64,000 nt of DNA from Viola odorata (GCA_963691705.1 OY829539.1:9116501-9180500); one strand, 5' to 3'. Positions 23,509 to 34,542 are shown, counted from the stretch's first letter. Program-made: numbers and translations. Notes: generated by a model not told the origin, from the sequence alone.

Positions 23509-25990
23509 GGGAGGTCTCTTTTTGGCAATGTATGGATCCATGCTCATATCGTCGATAGTCTGATGATTCAAAGATTTAAGAATGTTCTTCCCTGCTATGT
23601 AATCTACATCAGCATCCGAATTTTGCGGTATCCCCGTTCGGATCTCATCTCTTCATCAACATTCAAATTTTGCAGTGTCCCAGCCCAGATCTCGATCTAC
23701 AATTCCCTATCGTCATCCCAGTGGACATCAACGTCCAAACGTATCCATGTCCGATTCCTGCAAAAATATCGTGAAGCTTCGATGTCCGAATGGAAGGACC
23801 TATGATAGAATCCGAATCACACCAGACATATTGGGATAAAGCCTCACTAGAAACGGGAGAGTTTAAAACCTATTGATTACATTGTCTTTCCTGAATCGCC
23901 CTTCGGTTCTACCCATTGTTTTCTCTTTATTTTTGCAGGAACTTGAATCATACCATGGTTACTTGTATGATTCTCAGCGAGACGGAGGAACCCTCCTCCT
24001 ACCAACTTTGAAATGACTGTCATTTCTGCTCTGTTGCACATGTTCAGAGAAGTCCATCTACCTCTCTGCCTCTTTAAATTTTTGTACAAACAGTATGCAT
24101 TCATTCCCATATTGGGGGCAACTCTTTTAATTGTTAAAAAACAAAAAACAAAAAAAAACAAAAAAAAATTGCGAGTGACCACGTCCTTATATTCTGTCTA
24201 TGGAATTGCTAAAACTGTTGAGATTTTTGTGAATGAATTTGTTTGCTAAATAAAATCCACACTACCCTCAAATTTTCAAACCTTCCTTAAATTGAGCATG
24301 TTCAACATGTTTCTGCATCATGGATAACTTGTGCATCCATTTGAAATTATATGACATGCATGATCTCGCCTGCTAGCTCTTATATCCGCGGCATGTTTAG
24401 ACGTAAGCAGTCACAAATACATCATTGTGAGTATTTTGGGCCTTCATGCCATACTTCTTTCATGAGTGCAAATGCTAAACTAAAGTGCTAGTTAGATTTG
24501 CATAATATCCAGGGTACATGTACCATTAGCCATGGGATAGCAGTAAAATGACATTGGACTTTGCTCTTTCTTCCATTTTCTTTTTTTTTTATATATAAGA
24601 CAATGAACAGTGCCACACTGAGATTGCTAACCGGGGGCAAGGTGCACAGCGAGTGAGGTTTGCAAAAGAAGAAAGAAGAAATCCTTGAATATTGATGGTC
24701 AGCACTGGAAGGACGCCGAGAAGAGCAAGAAATGAAGGCCTCTGCCTTAAACCAAGACCAAGGAAAGCCAACACGAAAATGGTACTTGCTCTGCTTGCTG
24801 ATGTATTTTGTGTTACAATAAAAAGAGAAAAAGAAACAAAAAGGAAAAAAGAATAAAAAGAGAAAAAGAAACAAAAAAAAAAGAAAAAGAAGAAAAAAAA
24901 AAGGAAAAAGAAAAAAAAAAAGAAAAAAAAAGGAAAGAAAAGCAGAAGCAAGTACGAAAAATTGGCTCTAGGTCAATCTTCCAAAAGGAGAAAAGTGAAG
25001 GCTATTTCCCCATAACAACCAAGGCAGGGATGGTACACAGCAGTGGCAATTAGTCCGACCAGTCTCAGACCTATGAAAAACCTCATCGTCTAGGGTTCAC
25101 CGAGATTCAAAGACTTAGAACCCAGTTGTATTCAAACAACAAATTGTGGACCTCTCAAGGGAAAGTTTCAGGGCTTCACCAAAGTAATCAAAGAGCGTTC
25201 CCGGCAAAGATCAAAGAACCTGGGCGCTTTGCCCTCAAAATGACCAAGGAGGAGCATATCCAGCATCTAAGCACTGCGCCCTCAAAGTGATAGTGGGAAG
25301 AAGCATCCCCAGCAAGACGGAAGGACTTGTGCACTTTGCCCTTACTGTGGCCAATCAGCAGGCCCTGTTCATTAAAGAAGAATATATTCACTTCTTCTCC
25401 CCGCAAAGTCCTTTCGATTACTAGAATGCCCATGCATGTGCATCTTTATCTGAAGTTTATTCACTCGGATTGACATTGCAAATCTGACTGTGTGCTATGT
25501 TGCTGCATTTCTAAGAGTGTAAACACATAGCCTTATTCCTGAGTGTGAGCGCAAACACTAATATCTGGTGAGGACTGCTTACGCCTACATGTTGTGGGAA
25601 AGTTTTGTCCTTGAGGTCGTTATCTCCTAGGCAAGATGCGGATGCTTTTCTAGACTTGTATCAAGCATGCTTATATGATAGAAAATGGATGACATGTTCT
25701 CCAGAAATGCATAAACTTGTTGAATCATCTCTTGATAGGGAAGTTGCTTTTATAAAATACTGGGGGCAAACCTTTGGGTAGTGTGGGAATACTTTCATAT
25801 ACAACATACATGATTTGATTGTTTCCATTTATCATTTGCTCTATATTTTTTCCATCCACTGCTGCTTCCTGTTTGTTTCCTCCTTATCTGCAGGATACAG
25901 ATATGTTTCGATGGAATCTCACATTATGATCAATTTCCGCCAACAAATCCATCCAATAAATGTCTGAATGGACCACGTTACCACTCCACC
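23509..25990 (+). other. Internal region of the nested element with a captured Athila 3' module
   Basis: No gene is supported. From about 24300 to 25830 the sequence follows the Athila 3' noncoding modules: 'gctagctcttatatcc', 'tccagggtacatgtacc', 'ggatagcag', then 'cccatgcatgtgcatc', 'gagtgtgagcgcaaacac', 'ggtgaggactgct', and finally 'gtagtgtgggaata' as a degenerate polypurine tract with a short LTR-like start. In between (24810-24950) is a long A/G-rich tract whose Lys/Glu-rich translation is not a gene. Confidence 0.65.
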
Positions 25991-26915
25991 ATTCAAAAAA
26001 AATCGTGTGGCGGTTCAAACCCCACATTTCAAAAAAAATCGTGTGGAGGTTCAAACCCCACATTTCAAAAAATCATGTGGCGGTTCAAACCCCGCATTTC
26101 AAAAAATCGTGTGGCGGTTCAAACCCCGCATTTCAAAAAATCATGTGGCGGTTCAAACCCCGCATTTCAAAAAAATCGTGTGGCGGTTCAAACCCCACAT
26201 TGCAAAAATCGTGTGGCGGTTCAAACCCCACATTTCAAAAAACCGTGTGGCGGTTCAAACCCCATATTTCAAAAATCATGTGGCGGTTCAAACCCCACAT
26301 TTCAAAGATCATGTGGCGGTTCAAGCCCCACCTTCCCAAAAAATCATGTGGCGGTTCAAACCCCATATTTCAAAAATCATGTGGCGGTTCAAACCCCACA
26401 TTTCAAAGATCATGTGGCGGTTCAAACCCCACATTTCAAAGATCATGTGGCGGTTCAAGCCCCACCTTTCCAAAAAATCAGGTGGCGGTTCAAACCCCAC
26501 CTTGCAAAAATCATGTGGCGGTTCAAACCCCGCATTTCAAAAAATCGTGTGGTGGTTCAAGCCCCACATTACAAAAATCGTGTGGCGGTTCAAACCCCGC
26601 ATTTCAAAAAATCGTGTGGCGGTTCAAACCCCGCATTTCAAAAAATCATGTGGCGGTTCAAACCCCGCATTTCAAAAAAATCGTGTGGCGGTTCAAACCC
26701 CACATTGCAAAAATCGTGTGGCGGTTCAAACCCCGCATTTCAAAAAATCGTGTGGCGGTTCAAACCCCGCATTTCAAAAAATCATGTGGCGGTTTAAACC
26801 CCACCTTTCAAAGATCGTGTGGCGGTTCAAGCCCCACCTTGCGAAAATCGTGTGGCGACTCAAACCCCACCTTTCAAGAAATCGTGTGGCGGTTCAAACC
26901 CCACCTTGCAAAAAC
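25991..26915 (+). repeat. Tandem repeat, about 27 units of 33-36 bp
   Basis: Each unit has the form ATCGTGTGGCGGTTC, then AAACCCC, then GCATTTCAAAAA, with small variants (cgt/cat, gcattt/acattt/cctttc). The most common unit length, 34, is one more than a multiple of three and the units lack stops. All three forward frames therefore stay open for 240-325 codons; these are not proteins. Groups of units repeat as blocks, which points to later segmental duplication. Such arrays upstream of the 3' LTR are typical of Tat/Ogre elements. Confidence 0.92.
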
Positions 26916-26949
26916 CATTTAACGATTGTTTTGCAGAATCAGTAATGAT

Positions 26950-28410
26950 TATCAGCGTCCAAGTGGAGCTAAATTTATCAACGTCCGAGTGGAGTTGTCG
27001 GCATCTGAGTAGAGCCATTATTGATCAGCGTCTGAGTAGAGCTGAATTTACATTTTCTGCATCGCGACATTCGAGGGGAGACGTCCGAGTGAAGTCGCAT
27101 TTTACATTTCTGTAAGGTATCCGAGTGGAACCATCAGCGTCCGAGTGGAGCTGAATTTATCAACGTCCGAGTGGAGTTGTCAGCATCTGAGTAGAGTCGT
27201 TGTTCATCAGCGTCCGAGTGGAGCTGAATTTTTATTCAAGACATCCGAGTGGAGTCGTCAGTGTCCGAGTGGAACTGAATTTGCAAGGCATCCGAGTGGA
27301 GCCATCAGCGTCTGAGTAGAGCTGAATTTACATTTATGCATCGCGGAATTCGAGTGGAGACGTCCGAGTGTAGCCGCAATTTATATTTTTCTACAAGCAA
27401 TTTAAAATTCCCGCATCAGCGTCCGAGTGGAGCTAAATTTACGTTTTTCTACAAAGTATCCCGGGGGGCACCAGTGTCTGAGCGGAGTTCAATTTCCTTT
27501 TCAACAACTTAAATTCTATCCCACATCCTAAGGACGTCAGCGTCAAGGAGGTTGATCCAAAGACGATTTGGAAGAATTAAAGGATAAGCTCACAGTCACA
27601 TCGGAAATCCAAAACCTAATTAATGAGTTGGATGCACTGCTGACCCCCTCAGGTATCTCGAAAGCCTTGAATTTATCATATCAAATTACTGAACTCCAAC
27701 CTTCAATTTTGCAGGCACTAGACTTAAAGCTCAAAATACTGCCTGATCACTGGAAGTCATCTGCATCCTAAGGACATCAGCGTCCAAGTGAAGCCACATC
27801 CTGTCTCGTGAGCGGCTTCGTCCCCACAGTTTCATCTCGTGAGCGGCTTTGTCCCCACAGTTTCATTTCGTGAGCGGCTTTATCCCCACAACCTTGTTCT
27901 TGTGAGCGGCTTCGTCCCCATACCTTATCCACAGATCCTGTGAGGCATCCGATTGGAGCCATCAGCGTCCGAATGGAGCTGGATTCACATTTTTGCAAGA
28001 TGTCCAAGTGGAGCCAAAAACATCAAATAAAGATAAGTTTATATTTCTGTATCTTACTTTTCAACAACATGGTATCCGTATGGAGCCGTTTCTTTTTCTA
28101 CTTTCAGATTTACGTCCTTTCATAACATTTGTATCTGAGTAGAACCGATGTTTCTGTATCGCAGTATTCGAATGGAACCATCAGCGTCCGAGTGTAGCTG
28201 AGTTTACCAACGTCCGAGTGGAGTTGTCGGCATCTGAGTAGAGCCGTTGTTCATCAACATCCGAGTGGAGTTGAATTCATTTTCTTACAATTTAAGCAAT
28301 TTAAATATCCGAATCAACGTCAGAGCGGAGGTAAGCTCACATTTTTACGATTTGCATATCTGCATCATGGTGTCCGAGTGGAACCATTTTCTTTTTCCAC
28401 TTATAAGATT
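26950..28410 (+). repeat. Degenerate short repeats built on TCCGAGTGGAGC (about 30 copies)
   Basis: The core CGTCCGAGTGGAGC and variants (cgtctgagtagagc, catccgagtggaac) recurs about 30 times at irregular spacing of roughly 20-60 bases. The spacers often read 'tgaattta' or 'atcagc'. A larger block of four cores (26983-27030) returns at about 27163-27220 and 28212-28270. No coding potential is supported. Confidence 0.8.
27805..27925 (+). repeat. Four-copy tandem repeat with GTGAGCGGCTT...CCCCAC core
   Basis: Four units of about 32 bp, each starting 'cgtgagcggctt' and ending 'tccccacag' or 'tccccata'. The core matches the three-copy repeat in the LTRs of the same element (18167-18300 and 30479-30612). 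Confidence 0.75.
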
Positions 28411-28516
28411 TATGCCTTTCAAATGTCATTTTGCATTTTGAACATTCGTGGTACTGGGGCAACCGTCTTTACTGCTCATCAAAAATTTCAGTTACACTTT
28501 ATTTTTAATAAGACAG

Positions 28517-28531
28517 TAAAGAGGGGGCAAC
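28517..28531 (+). promoter_or_regulatory. Polypurine tract of the nested element
   Basis: TAAAGAGGGGGCAAC lies immediately 5' of the 3' LTR, where plus-strand DNA synthesis would be primed. Confidence 0.75.
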
Positions 28532-31269
28532 TGTTGATACTCGAATTTTGACACGATTAATTTAAGTCGTTCATTTTTTCGCTCGTTCTTGATCTTATTT
28601 TTAGTATTGTTATTTTCGTTTATTTACTATTTATTATCTTGTTTTCTTTTGTTTCATGTTATTTATTTTATTTTGTATGTATTTTTTCGTTCGAACTTTT
28701 ATCGATTTTGAATAAAGTTTCTCGTATCGTTGGATCGAACCACAAAAAAACTACTCATACCCATTTTTCACTTTCACTTTACTTTACATTACTTTACTCC
28801 TTTTTTCCTCTCCACTATCCGAACACCATCATCTCTTCCCTTTCAATTTATTAAGAAACACCATCATCACACTTTCTTCATTTTCTTTGAAAGGATCCAA
28901 TTTCAATTGGATCCTATTATAAACAAGACCACCCAATTTCAATCGGAGGGAGGCAGCCATCACAAATCCATCCCTCGGCCGAATTAATTCCAAATCCGAA
29001 TCCCTCTGCCAAAATTAAATCCATCCTTCTGCCCAAATTAAATCCATCTTTGCCGAAAATCCAAATCAAACCCTCTGCTAAATCTAATTAATTACCAATC
29101 CCTCTCCTCAATTACCAAACCCGAAATTAACCCATTGCCAAACCATTACACCACTGCCGACCCGACCCAGCTACCACCTCCGCCAATCTCCTCTGCCATC
29201 ACTGCCAACAACAAACCCGTTCAACCCGACCCAATCCACTCTAACCCAACCAAAACAAAAATCCAAACCAGAAATCAACCAAACACACCAAAATCCAGCC
29301 ACGCCACTGTCACATCGCCGCTGTAACCCAACCCCGATCAACTCTCCTCCATCTCCGATCAGCCGCGCTGCAGCCCAATCCCGATCCATCAAACCACCAC
29401 AACGCACCGCCGCTTCCTTCTGCCTCGCCGGCCACTAGCCACCTCAAACCCAATCAACCAAATCTGCACCTGACCACCAACACCAAAATCAACCTCAAAC
29501 CCACACCCAAACCGCTGCAAATACCCATCAAAACCAACAAATCCCAATCTCCATCTCCGACGACCCGTTCCCGACCTCCATCCCCTCAACCTAAACCCAC
29601 GGACGCGCTGACTACCACAGCCCAGCCGTGCCAACCACCGCCACATCTCCACAGCCCAGCCGCGCCAACCACCACCAATCAAATACCCAGCCACCAGCCA
29701 CAACCACCACACTACCTATCATCACTCATCATCCAAACAAAAAAAAATAGAACGAAACAGAGAAGAGAACAAGAGAGGAAGAAATAAAACAGAGGAGAGG
29801 GAGAGCGTGCGGTTAGAGAAAATAAGGAAAGAAAGAAAGAAAGAATAGGGTGAAGAAGAGGGCTGAGAAGATGAAAGAAAATTGGGCTTCGGCCCAAGAG
29901 GAAAAGGGGAAGAAATGGGTTTCGGCCCAACCCAAGAAAAATAGAAAAGGGTGGGTTTCGGCCCAATAAAAAATCAGAGAAAAAATGAGTCGTGGTCTAC
30001 TCGAATGTTCGAGTCAAATACGAACTTTAATGGGTAAGGTGGTCTCATTTTTATTAATATTTGATCATTTGTAATTTATTTGTGAGTCTCTTACTAATAT
30101 GCGTGTTATTTTGTCTATTTTGTTTGTCTATTTTATTTGCATGTTCGTCGCGATGATGCTTGACGAGCTTGATAAAATTCGATGAGGAGCTTGATGTGTC
30201 ATTCCCGATCGCGGAGCTCGAATGGAGAATTTAATTGTTGTATTTATTTATTTGCGAATTTGTAATTAATTTGTAATATTTATTTGTAGTATTTATCTAT
30301 TTTATTATTGATTGTTGCCACTAATCCTTGATCTGCAGGTAAAGCTCTCCAGGTATGTTTTCCTTTTTCCCTCCTTTATTTTGGATAAACGTATTTTAAT
30401 GTGCGATTGTTAGAATACGAATTAATCTGTTTGCATGATGCTTATACCAATGAATGTGCTTTATTTTATGCTTGTTTCGTGTGCGGCTTTATCCCCACGA
30501 ATTTACGCTTTATTTTGATGAATGTGTTTCGTGTGCGGCTTCGACCCCACGAATGTTTTTCAATTTATGCTATATTGACGAATGTGTTATGTGCGCGGCT
30601 TCGACCCCCACTTCCCAGTTTTTCTCTTTTCAACGTATTTTTCGCATTCACTCAAAACGGTACTTTGCTAGTCTATGCGTGCTTAGAATCACCTAATAAA
30701 TAGGATTTAATCACGTGCATTGGCCCGATGACGATAGTGATCCATCGTTATTCACTAGGGTCGTCGCTTTAGTAAAGATTAACAAAACGGTAGTAATCTC
30801 ACTTGATTTTGTATGAAACTGGATTAATTTTAAACTCGATAAAATTTAATTGGAATAGGTATGAAACCAACCCTTTTATTTTCTTAGAGGATTAAAATGT
30901 TTATTTTCTTTTAACAACTCGACAACAGTTAGGATAAAATCAATCTCACAAACTTAAGAACTAAAGCGACGATACCCCCTCTGAGGGCCAAATTACTTGT
31001 TTTCAACATGATTTTTAAACACCTTTTTTTAGAACCGGTAACCTTTTTAAGGATGAGACTCGGGTGCCTAACACCTTCCCGAGTCCATAAAACGACCCCG
31101 AACCGTTGTTCTCGGGTTTAGACCCTTTTTATTTGTGCCTTAGTTTTTGTTTTATTTTCTTCTTTTTCAGACTTTTAGGTTTCCCTAAACCTTAGAAAAA
31201 TAGGGTGGCGACTTCATTGTTATGTGTTTTCACATTTGCGTCCCGAATTTCGCTCGCGACGGTGCGACA
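28532..31269 (+). repeat. 3' LTR of the nested Tat/Ogre-like element
   Basis: 2738 bp, nearly identical to the 5' LTR. The differences seen are one base near 29420, one near 29521 and an extra 'gaaa' near 29835. Confidence 0.92.
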
Positions 31270-31274
31270 CCAGG

Positions 31275-31794
31275 GAATCCATCCACGTTATATCTGGTCC
31301 TTTCTTTTCTTTCCTTCTTTTCTCCCCTCATTTCTCTTCTATTCATCTCCTACTTCTCTCCTCCACATTTCTAGCTCTTCGCACCCTTTTCTTTCTCTTT
31401 GCTGATGCGTAGTCTCTTCCGATCGTTGATTGCCCATGCATGTGTTCTACAGTACTCGGATTAACTTGCAAACCATGTGCCTGTGTTGTGTTATTTGCAT
31501 TCTTGAGTGATAGCCTAAACACGTATTATATTCTGAGTATGAGTGCAAATACACATCGTTGTGAGGACTGCTGGTGATTAGGTTAGGTATGGGAAAGTCT
31601 GGTTGGTAGGGTCGTTATTCTGCCAGCCGGATGTAGGTGCTTTTCTAGGTCTGGATTTGTTTTGTTTGGGTGTTGCTTGTAGGATGGCGTGCCGATTCTG
31701 TGTATTGGGATTTGACTATGCATGCTAATGGATAAGGTGGTTTTCTAATTTTGTTTATGCTCGAGGGCGAGCATAGGGGCAGTGTGGGGATGTA
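31275..31794 (+). other. End of 3' module 2 of the composite Athila element, with polypurine tract
   Basis: This continues the module cut at 16223. It contains 'cccatgcatgtg', 'gagtgcaaatacac' and 'gtgaggactgctgg' blocks parallel to 10880-11130, then 'gctcgagggcgagcat' and the polypurine tract 'gcagtgtggggatgta' directly before the 3' LTR. Confidence 0.8.
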
Positions 31795-33400
31795 TGATAG
31801 CATGCTTCATGACCTAGATTTTACCCTCTTTTTGTAGCCTTTTCGGGGGCTTCATGTTTCCATTTGACCCTTATTATGACCTTATTTGCAGAATGACATC
31901 AAAAGAGGGAAAAGAGCAAAAAGAAGCAATTTCGGAGCAATTCTGAGGAATTCCAGCTTCAAGGCCTAGAAGGGAGGATGCTTTCAAGGCCTCGACGCGA
32001 ACCAGACCAGTGCGTTGTCTCTAGGTCTCGACAGCTCCGCATCTTCCTCCAAAGACAGCATCTTTAAAGATCCGCACGGAATCCCATGCGCTTCTAGAAG
32101 GTAGCAACGTGGCAGGAATCCCAGAATATTCCTTTTGCAAGGACATGTGCTGTCACCTCCTCATTGCCCTTATCTATTTTGTCTCCTAGCTAGTATTAGG
32201 CTATAAAAGCATAGTGCTAGGGTTTTTGTAAGGACGGCTGGTCCTAAGGATATTTTCTTACATTAATTTCAGCACACATTCTCTTAGGATAATCTCCTCT
32301 CCTTGAAGAACAGCCTTTATGATTCAGCTCTCCTTTGATTATTAATTAATCCATCGGTTCCTTCTAATCCTTTTCTATTTCCTTTTGTTATTTTATGACT
32401 ACTTATATCTATTGTTTATATTATAGTATGAGTAGCTAAACACCACCCTTCTTAGTGAAGGGTGTTTAATGGGTTGAAAAGGTTTGGCTAAGAGGTCTAA
32501 TGCATGCTTAATATATTCTCTTGTTCACATGACTATTTACCGATTTAATTCCATGCTTGCTTAGGAATATTAATGGCTTGATCATCTTTTAGTATGCCTA
32601 CGTGAGTAACGTCATATTCCAGGGTTATACCTGACGCGAAGCCCTGGAATTGGAGCAGACACCTAGGGGAGGCAGCGCGAGAGGCCTCACCTAGGGGTAA
32701 ACTGTCATCTAGGGTATGCAATACGGGTCTGACAAGCTGAGCTATTGCGCCCTAGATCTGTCTTACCTCTCCTTCATGGGCGTTCAGAGTTTAGCCTCCC
32801 TACTTCGAGCCCTAGACAGGCCGGACGGTCAAGGCTGCTTCCTGATGACAAGGGAAGTAGCTGGGAGGATGGCTGAACGTCAAGGTCACCTCATATGTGG
32901 AAACGGGGGGTGACTTCTAGCTACGAAGGTAAGTAGGGGATGCGGTGTGGAAACGCGGTCCCTATAGCAGGTCTGTACATGAGTCTGGAACATTTTTGCA
33001 CCAATGACTAGCCAACCTAGAAAACAACCCAAAGGAACACCTTTCACTAAGATCTATTCTCATCTGTTTAATATCTCTTTTACTACGTTTCTAGCCCTCG
33101 AAGTGTTTACATTTCTTGCCCTGGATTACATTTTGCTTTCATGCCCTAGATAAATACTTTACAATTTTGTTTTGTTAGGTTAGCTCCCACACTCTGCGTT
33201 GGTTAATTTATTAGCCAACATTAAACCCCCCCCCCCTCCCCAGTGTTACTACAATTCGGTCTGTTGCATATCACCTTGTCATACATCTTCATTAGCAAAC
33301 CTGTCCTTCTATCTCTGTGGTTCGACCCTGTCTTGCCCCTATACACATTTACTTGTGCATCTAGGCACCAGGAAAATATATTATATTTGAGTGACGATCA
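31795..33400 (+). repeat. 3' LTR of the composite Athila element (family A)
   Basis: 1606 bp, a near-identical partner of 1486-3090. The TATA box is at 32202-32208. It points at the downstream transporter gene, whose start codon is 338 bp beyond the LTR end, so LTR-driven transcripts could read into that gene. Confidence 0.93.
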
Positions 33401-33738
33401 ATCTCTCTCTCCTTCGTCTCCTTGAAGTTCAAGATCCACGTTCCATTTTTCTGTCGGTGACATCTAATCTCATTTTCTCTGCTCGTTTATTCTTCTCTCT
33501 TTGTATTCATTGCTTCTCGTCTTCTTCCTCATTGTAGCTACTATTTGAGTCAATCCATTTAGTTTATCAATCTAGATCAGCTTATTTCAGAAACACATAT
33601 CTCAGATTTTTCCGATGGGGTCGTACACTCGCTCGTTTGTGCGTCTCTAAGTTGTCTAAGATATTGTAATTCTTTTTTTTTGCTTGTTGTCTTCAAAATT
33701 AGAGTTCATTGATATATACTCAGCAAAAGGGTCTCAAG
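33401..33738 (+). promoter_or_regulatory. Leader region of the transporter gene, cut off from its promoter by the LTR insertion
   Basis: A pyrimidine-rich 'ctctctctccttc' stretch followed by T-rich sequence up to the ATG looks like a plant 5' leader. The original upstream sequence now lies on the far side of the 31.9-kb element, where only nine bases separate it from an LTR of family C. Confidence 0.45.
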
Positions 33739-34542
33739 ATGTCTTTAGTTAAGCTTGATTCCAGTAAGCAATTAGCCACTAGCAACCTTGTGATAGGTTA
33801 TGCTCTCTGTTCAAGCTTCCTTGCCATTATTAACAAGCTTTCCATTACCAAATTCAACTACCCTGGCCTTTTGACTACACTGCAGTACTTGGTATCTGCA
33901 TTGGGTGTGTGGGTTTTAGGAAAGTTAGGATTTTTATATCATGATGCCTTCACTTATGAAACTGCCAAGAAATTTCTTCCTGTTGCGGTTGTGTTTTACC
34001 TCACAATCTTTACCGATACCAATCTCTTGCGCCATGCCAATGTGGATACGTTTATTGTGTTCCGATCGTTGACCCCCTTTTTGGTTGCTATTGTTGATAC
34101 TCTGTTTAGAAAACTGCCAGTGCCATCCAAGCTTACTTTCGCCACGCTTATTATCATATTGGTTGGTGTTGTGGGGTATGTAGCTACTGATTCTGGTTTT
34201 TCATTGACGCCATATTCTTGGGCCTTAACGTATTTAGTGACTATCACTTCAGAGATGGTTTATATCAAACACATTGTGTCAAGTATTGGGTTGAACACAT
34301 GGGGTCTTGTGTTCTATAACAACTTGTTTTCTTTGATGATTGCACCGGTGTTTTGGGTTCTGACTAGGGAGTACAGTGATGTGTTTTCTGCTTTGGGATT
34401 GAGCGTTGGGAATTGGTTTCAGTTTGATGTTTTTTTTGCAGTGGCTTTGTCATGTTTGGTTGGTTTACTTATTAGTTTCTTTGGATTTGCGGCAAGGAAG
34501 GCCATGTTTGCTACAGTAATGTGTTTTCTGCTTTGGGATTGA
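33739..34542 (+). CDS. GONST-like nucleotide-sugar transporter, C-terminally truncated
   Basis: An intronless frame of 267 codons from ATG 33739. An upstream in-frame ATG at 33709 would add ten residues, but the later one matches the usual 'MS..' start of this family. The protein is hydrophobic with about seven or eight membrane spans. It matches the drug/metabolite transporter superfamily members that move GDP-sugars into the Golgi, with 'LVIGYALCSSFLAIINK', 'HANVDTFIVFRSLTPFLVAI' and 'YLVTITSEMVYIKHIVS'. The usual length is about 340 residues. Here, after 'FGFAARKA', the expected last two spans are replaced by a copy of sequence from 34375-34415, which brings an early stop. It is likely non-functional. 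The Athila LTR lies just upstream. Confidence 0.75.
   Translation: MSLVKLDSSKQLATSNLVIGYALCSSFLAIINKLSITKFNYPGLLTTLQYLVSALGVWVLGKLGFLYHDAFTYETAKKFLPVAVVFYLTIFTDTNLLRHANVDTFIVFRSLTPFLVAIVDTLFRKLPVPSKLTFATLIIILVGVVGYVATDSGFSLTPYSWALTYLVTITSEMVYIKHIVSSIGLNTWGLVFYNNLFSLMIAPVFWVLTREYSDVFSALGLSVGNWFQFDVFFAVALSCLVGLLISFFGFAARKAMFATVMCFLLWD

Larger units (their letters stand above)
16224..31269 (+). mobile_element. Nested Tat/Ogre-like LTR retrotransposon without gag-pol (15.0 kb)
   Basis: The direct LTRs are 2734 and 2738 bp, starting TGTTGATACTCG and ending GTGCGACA. They are flanked by the target duplication ccagg at 16219-16223 and 31270-31274. By eye the LTRs differ at two bases and one 4-bp indel, so insertion was very recent. 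A primer site follows the 5' LTR and a purine tract precedes the 3' LTR. Between them I find no gag, protease, reverse transcriptase or integrase of its own. There is only a Copia fragment, an Athila 3'-end fragment, a hAT-like insertion and tandem repeats. It must have moved using proteins supplied by another element. The Tat/Ogre label rests on LTR size, the primer site and the repeat-rich 3' region. Confidence 0.88.
1486..33400 (+). mobile_element. Composite Athila-like LTR retrotransposon, interrupted by a nested element
   Basis: The ends are direct LTRs of 1605 and 1606 bp starting TGATAGC and ending CGATCA. They are flanked by the 5-bp duplication atctc at 1481-1485 and 33401-33405, so the whole unit inserted as one. 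Removing the nested element (16224-31269) leaves about 16.9 kb. The internal order is primer site, gag-pol, 3' noncoding module 1, internal LTR of another family (11262-13267), ORF1-type frame, 3' noncoding module 2, polypurine tract. By eye the two LTRs differ at about a dozen positions plus small indels in a poly-C run, so the insertion is recent. The Athila assignment rests on the tRNA-Asp-type primer site, the gag-pol sequence and the ORF1 protein. Confidence 0.9.

Noticed and set aside
23068..23571. 167-codon minus-strand frame with a hydrophobic end
   Set aside because: It crosses the hAT-like element and its right border. I see no known domain and the start lies outside the element.
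24808..25053. 81-codon Lys/Glu-rich frame
   Set aside because: It comes from an A/G-rich low-complexity tract and lacks any domain.
25991..26915. CRISPR-like array of regular repeats
   Set aside because: Units abut with no unique spacers, and the sequence is plant nuclear DNA inside a retrotransposon.
25991..26915. True tRNA genes
   Set aside because: Only the T-arm-like part is present. There is no acceptor stem, D-arm or anticodon arm.
25960..26945. Three overlapping forward open frames of 240-325 codons
   Set aside because: They are by-products of the 34-bp tandem repeat, which has no stop in any forward frame. There is no start context, domain or codon signal.
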